A stretch of DNA of 64,000 nucleotides from Siphlonurus alternatus (taxonomy: Eukaryota > Arthropoda > Insecta > Ephemeroptera > Siphlonuridae). The stretch is taken from NCBI GenBank assembly GCA_949825025.1, contig OX463781.1, forward strand, positions 6,303,370-6,367,369, given 5' to 3'. The notes under the pieces were generated by a model. It was not told where the DNA came from and did no database searches. It saw only the letters and a program-made list of their open reading frames with translations. This document shows positions 62,155 to 64,000 of this stretch, piece after piece; the first letter of the stretch is position 1, and each line of letters begins with the position of its first letter. A program made the translations under genes and the position numbers.

Positions 62155-62325
62155 TGAAAAATGAACCAACACAGTTACAGTGTTTAAGAAAAGAGTGAAA
62201 CAATTTCTATTTGATAAAGAAGTGTACCATATTGATGATTTTTTAAAAAACTGATATTTATTATAATATGTATTGTATGCTGACTTGTCTTTATGTAAGA
62301 TTAATAAAATTTTGAATCTGAATGA
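62155..62325 (+). mobile_element. LINE 3' terminal fragment
   Basis: A short frame VFKKRVKQFLFDKEVYHIDD ending in a TGA near 62253 resembles the last 30 residues of CR1/L2-type LINE proteins. It is followed by a ~70-bp UTR with AATAAA and a degenerate TTGAATCTGAATGAA tail. Confidence 0.6.
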
Positions 62326-62401
62326 ATTTTTGAACACGATTAAGGTGGGTAAATTTACATTGATCTGAATAAGGAGCCATAAAATTTCAAGTTATCATAT
62401 A

Positions 62402-62605
62402 TCAGAGTGCTTTTTCCAGTCATTTGAGTGCATTATATATATTTATTATTCAAATCCAAATAAATAAGCATTCAAAATAAAAAAATAAATAGGGTACGGT
62501 CAGACCATCTCTTATACCAGAGTTTCTATTGTATGTACAACGTAAGCTCTTTGCTTATACTTGGATTTGTATAATACTCTCAGATGATGGAAAAAAGCAC
62601 TCTGA
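62402..62605. mobile_element. 204-bp MITE, CAGAGTGCTTTTTCC ends
   Basis: TCAGAGTGCTTTTTCCAGTC at the left is mirrored by GATGGAAAAAAGCACTCTGA at the right, 25 bp with few mismatches. The CAGAG start is hAT-like, but no 8-bp duplication is visible. Confidence 0.6.
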
Positions 62606-63043
62606 ATTACTGTAAATATTATCAAAACGTACAGTTATCACAAATATTCAAAACATTTCGTATTTCATTCACTTTCATATTTTTAATTTATAAATTTAAT
62701 ATATAATTATAAACTATTGAAATAATATTACTTTTGAGAGGGGGTTGTGTGCATATACAAAATTTGATCCAGTCAAAATACATTTTTTGTGTAGGCAACA
62801 AATAAAAATAAACAAATTTTAAGAAGACAACATAATGCATTAAATAATCGTGCAGTAATAAAATGGTCAATTTTACAAACAATAATAACTTTAACCCTTT
62901 ATATATATATATATTATATATATATATATATTAAAGTAAGTTTTTCAACTTACGGAACATTTGCGGTATTTTATAATTATTTTAAACCCAACCGTGTTTA
63001 CCCGCCAAGGTAAGAAAGAAAATTGTCAGAAAATTGCAAAGTC

Positions 63044-63118
63044 TAGCCGAGGTGGGACTCGAACCCACATCTCAAGTCAGTTGCGGACCTGTGCCTTATC
63101 CCATTAGACCACCCGACC
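63044..63118 (-). tRNA. tRNA-like sequence (pseudogene or SINE head)
   Basis: On the minus strand a 7-bp acceptor (GGTCGGG with CTCGGCT, wobble pairs), a D arm (GTCTAATGGGATAAGGC) and a T arm (GTGGGTTCGAGTCCCAC) form well. The B-box GGTTCGAGTCC is perfect. The anticodon arm does not form a proper 5-bp stem and the spacing is one base long, so a working tRNA is unlikely. A (TA)n run 110-140 bp downstream on the same strand could be a SINE tail. Confidence 0.5.
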
Positions 63119-63183
63119 GACCTTGAATTTCTCTGACTCTTCTCAATCTTGTTATATATTACACGCCAGGCAATTTTTTTTAG

Positions 63184-63532
63184 AGTAAGGTAAAGCGACT
63201 AATGTAAAACAAAAAATCTCACACATGAATATTGTGAAAAAATAAATAGAATGTTCTCCTCTACATCACCTATCAGTAGCTAAAATATGATCAGATATAC
63301 AAATTGGAGCTAGTTTTTGAGTTATGAATTTTTAAAATTGACTACTTTAACATGGAAAAAATCAAACTTCCAGCATGACTTTAAAAATTCATAACTCAAA
63401 AACTAGATCGAATTTGTATACCTGATAATTTAGCTACTGATAGGGAATGTAAAGGAGAACATTTTAAATTTGTTTCATAATTTTCATGTGTGGGATTTTT
63501 TTAACATTGGGCCCGTTACGTTACCCTTAATT
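63184..63532. mobile_element. Palindromic MITE, TAAGGTAAAGCG ends
   Basis: Arms with AATCTCACACATGAA, TATCAGTAGCTAAA, ATACAAATTGGAGCTAGTTT and TGAGTTATGAATTTTTAAA are mirrored around about 63358. The ends are TAAGGTAAAGCGACTAATG versus the complement of CGTTACGTTACCCTTA. About 349 bp, no coding capacity. Confidence 0.75.
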
Positions 63533-64000
63533 AAAAATTATTTAACTGCATGAAATAATGAATTAATTGAAATTCTCTATAATATATTAAATATTCATTT
63601 TTCTAAAATTGTATTCATACATTTTCATACGTTATTTAACTAATGATAGGAAACAAGAACTAACAAATATGTTATTAAAAAATTCTAGAAAAAATCTAGA
63701 AAAAAAAACGTAAGTATTCTAAAAGCACAATGTTTTTGTAAGGCACTTGAAAGAAAGGATTTCCAGCTATTTCAATTAATATCTCAACTTGATTCAACTA
63801 GCACCAACATGAATGCAATATGCAATAAATCTTGCTTATAAATGTCACTGAAATGAAGAAATGTAATTACATTTTATATTGCAGTATATGCATTTTTCAT
63901 GAAGCATTTTTGTTACAGACTTGCGACAAAAAATGTAGATTCTCTTCCCCTGATCCAGTATCATTAATTTTCACACATTTACTCTTGTTTTTATTGAGGT

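Overview
The window looks like arthropod, most likely insect, nuclear DNA. It is very AT-rich, has long introns with GT/AG splice sites, and has no operons or dense ORFs. Most long ORFs are shadows of repeats or of a broken LINE. No species can be named from the sequence alone.

Host gene: the only convincing cellular gene is on the minus strand. Four exons (27543-27634, 25770-25877, 24252-24409, 16891-16994) splice in compatible phases. They encode the complete six-cysteine hormone-receptor domain and first membrane helix of a class B (secretin-family) GPCR. The spacing and motifs (LWDDVLCWPP, GEWEGR, a TRILEMVGL entry into TM1) fit the pigment-dispersing factor receptor (PDFR) best. TM2-TM7 must lie below position 1. 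The start-codon/signal-peptide exon was not found. A GC-rich island at 59410-59600 looks like a minus-strand promoter and 5' noncoding exon (TATA-like box, TCAGT initiator, CRE, CACGTG, GTGAGT donor). It may belong to the same gene, which would make most of the window intron.

Mobile DNA dominates everything else. (1) A 3.9 kb element at 43939-47836 has ~620 bp inverted arms, an exact 8-bp target duplication (AACTTGCC) and termini (CATGATG...AAAGGTGGCC) very like Drosophila P-element ends; a 1.08 kb non-autonomous hAT element with its own 8-bp duplication sits inside it. (2) A palindromic MITE family of ~320 bp has seven recognisable copies plus relics, and most copies carry perfect TGACGTCA (CRE) sites. 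(3) Several other foldback/MITE families occur (Tc1/mariner-like, TTAA-flanked, hAT-like, unclassified), including a 663-bp foldback at 61331-61993. (4) CR1/L2-like LINEs include one nearly whole but 5'-truncated copy (19900-22920) and three relics. (5) A SINE-like retroposon has two copies with exact 9-10 bp target duplications. One is split by a MITE and the other is inserted in a LINE relic.

Layout: 1-16 kb, MITEs in AT-rich DNA; 16.9-27.6 kb, receptor exons with a LINE and a long (CT)n tract in the introns; 28-43 kb, MITEs, LINE relics and a SINE copy; 43.9-47.8 kb, the P-like/hAT nest; 48-59 kb, mostly featureless AT-rich DNA; 59.4-60.1 kb, promoter-like island; 60.7-63.6 kb, MITE cluster and a tRNA-like sequence.
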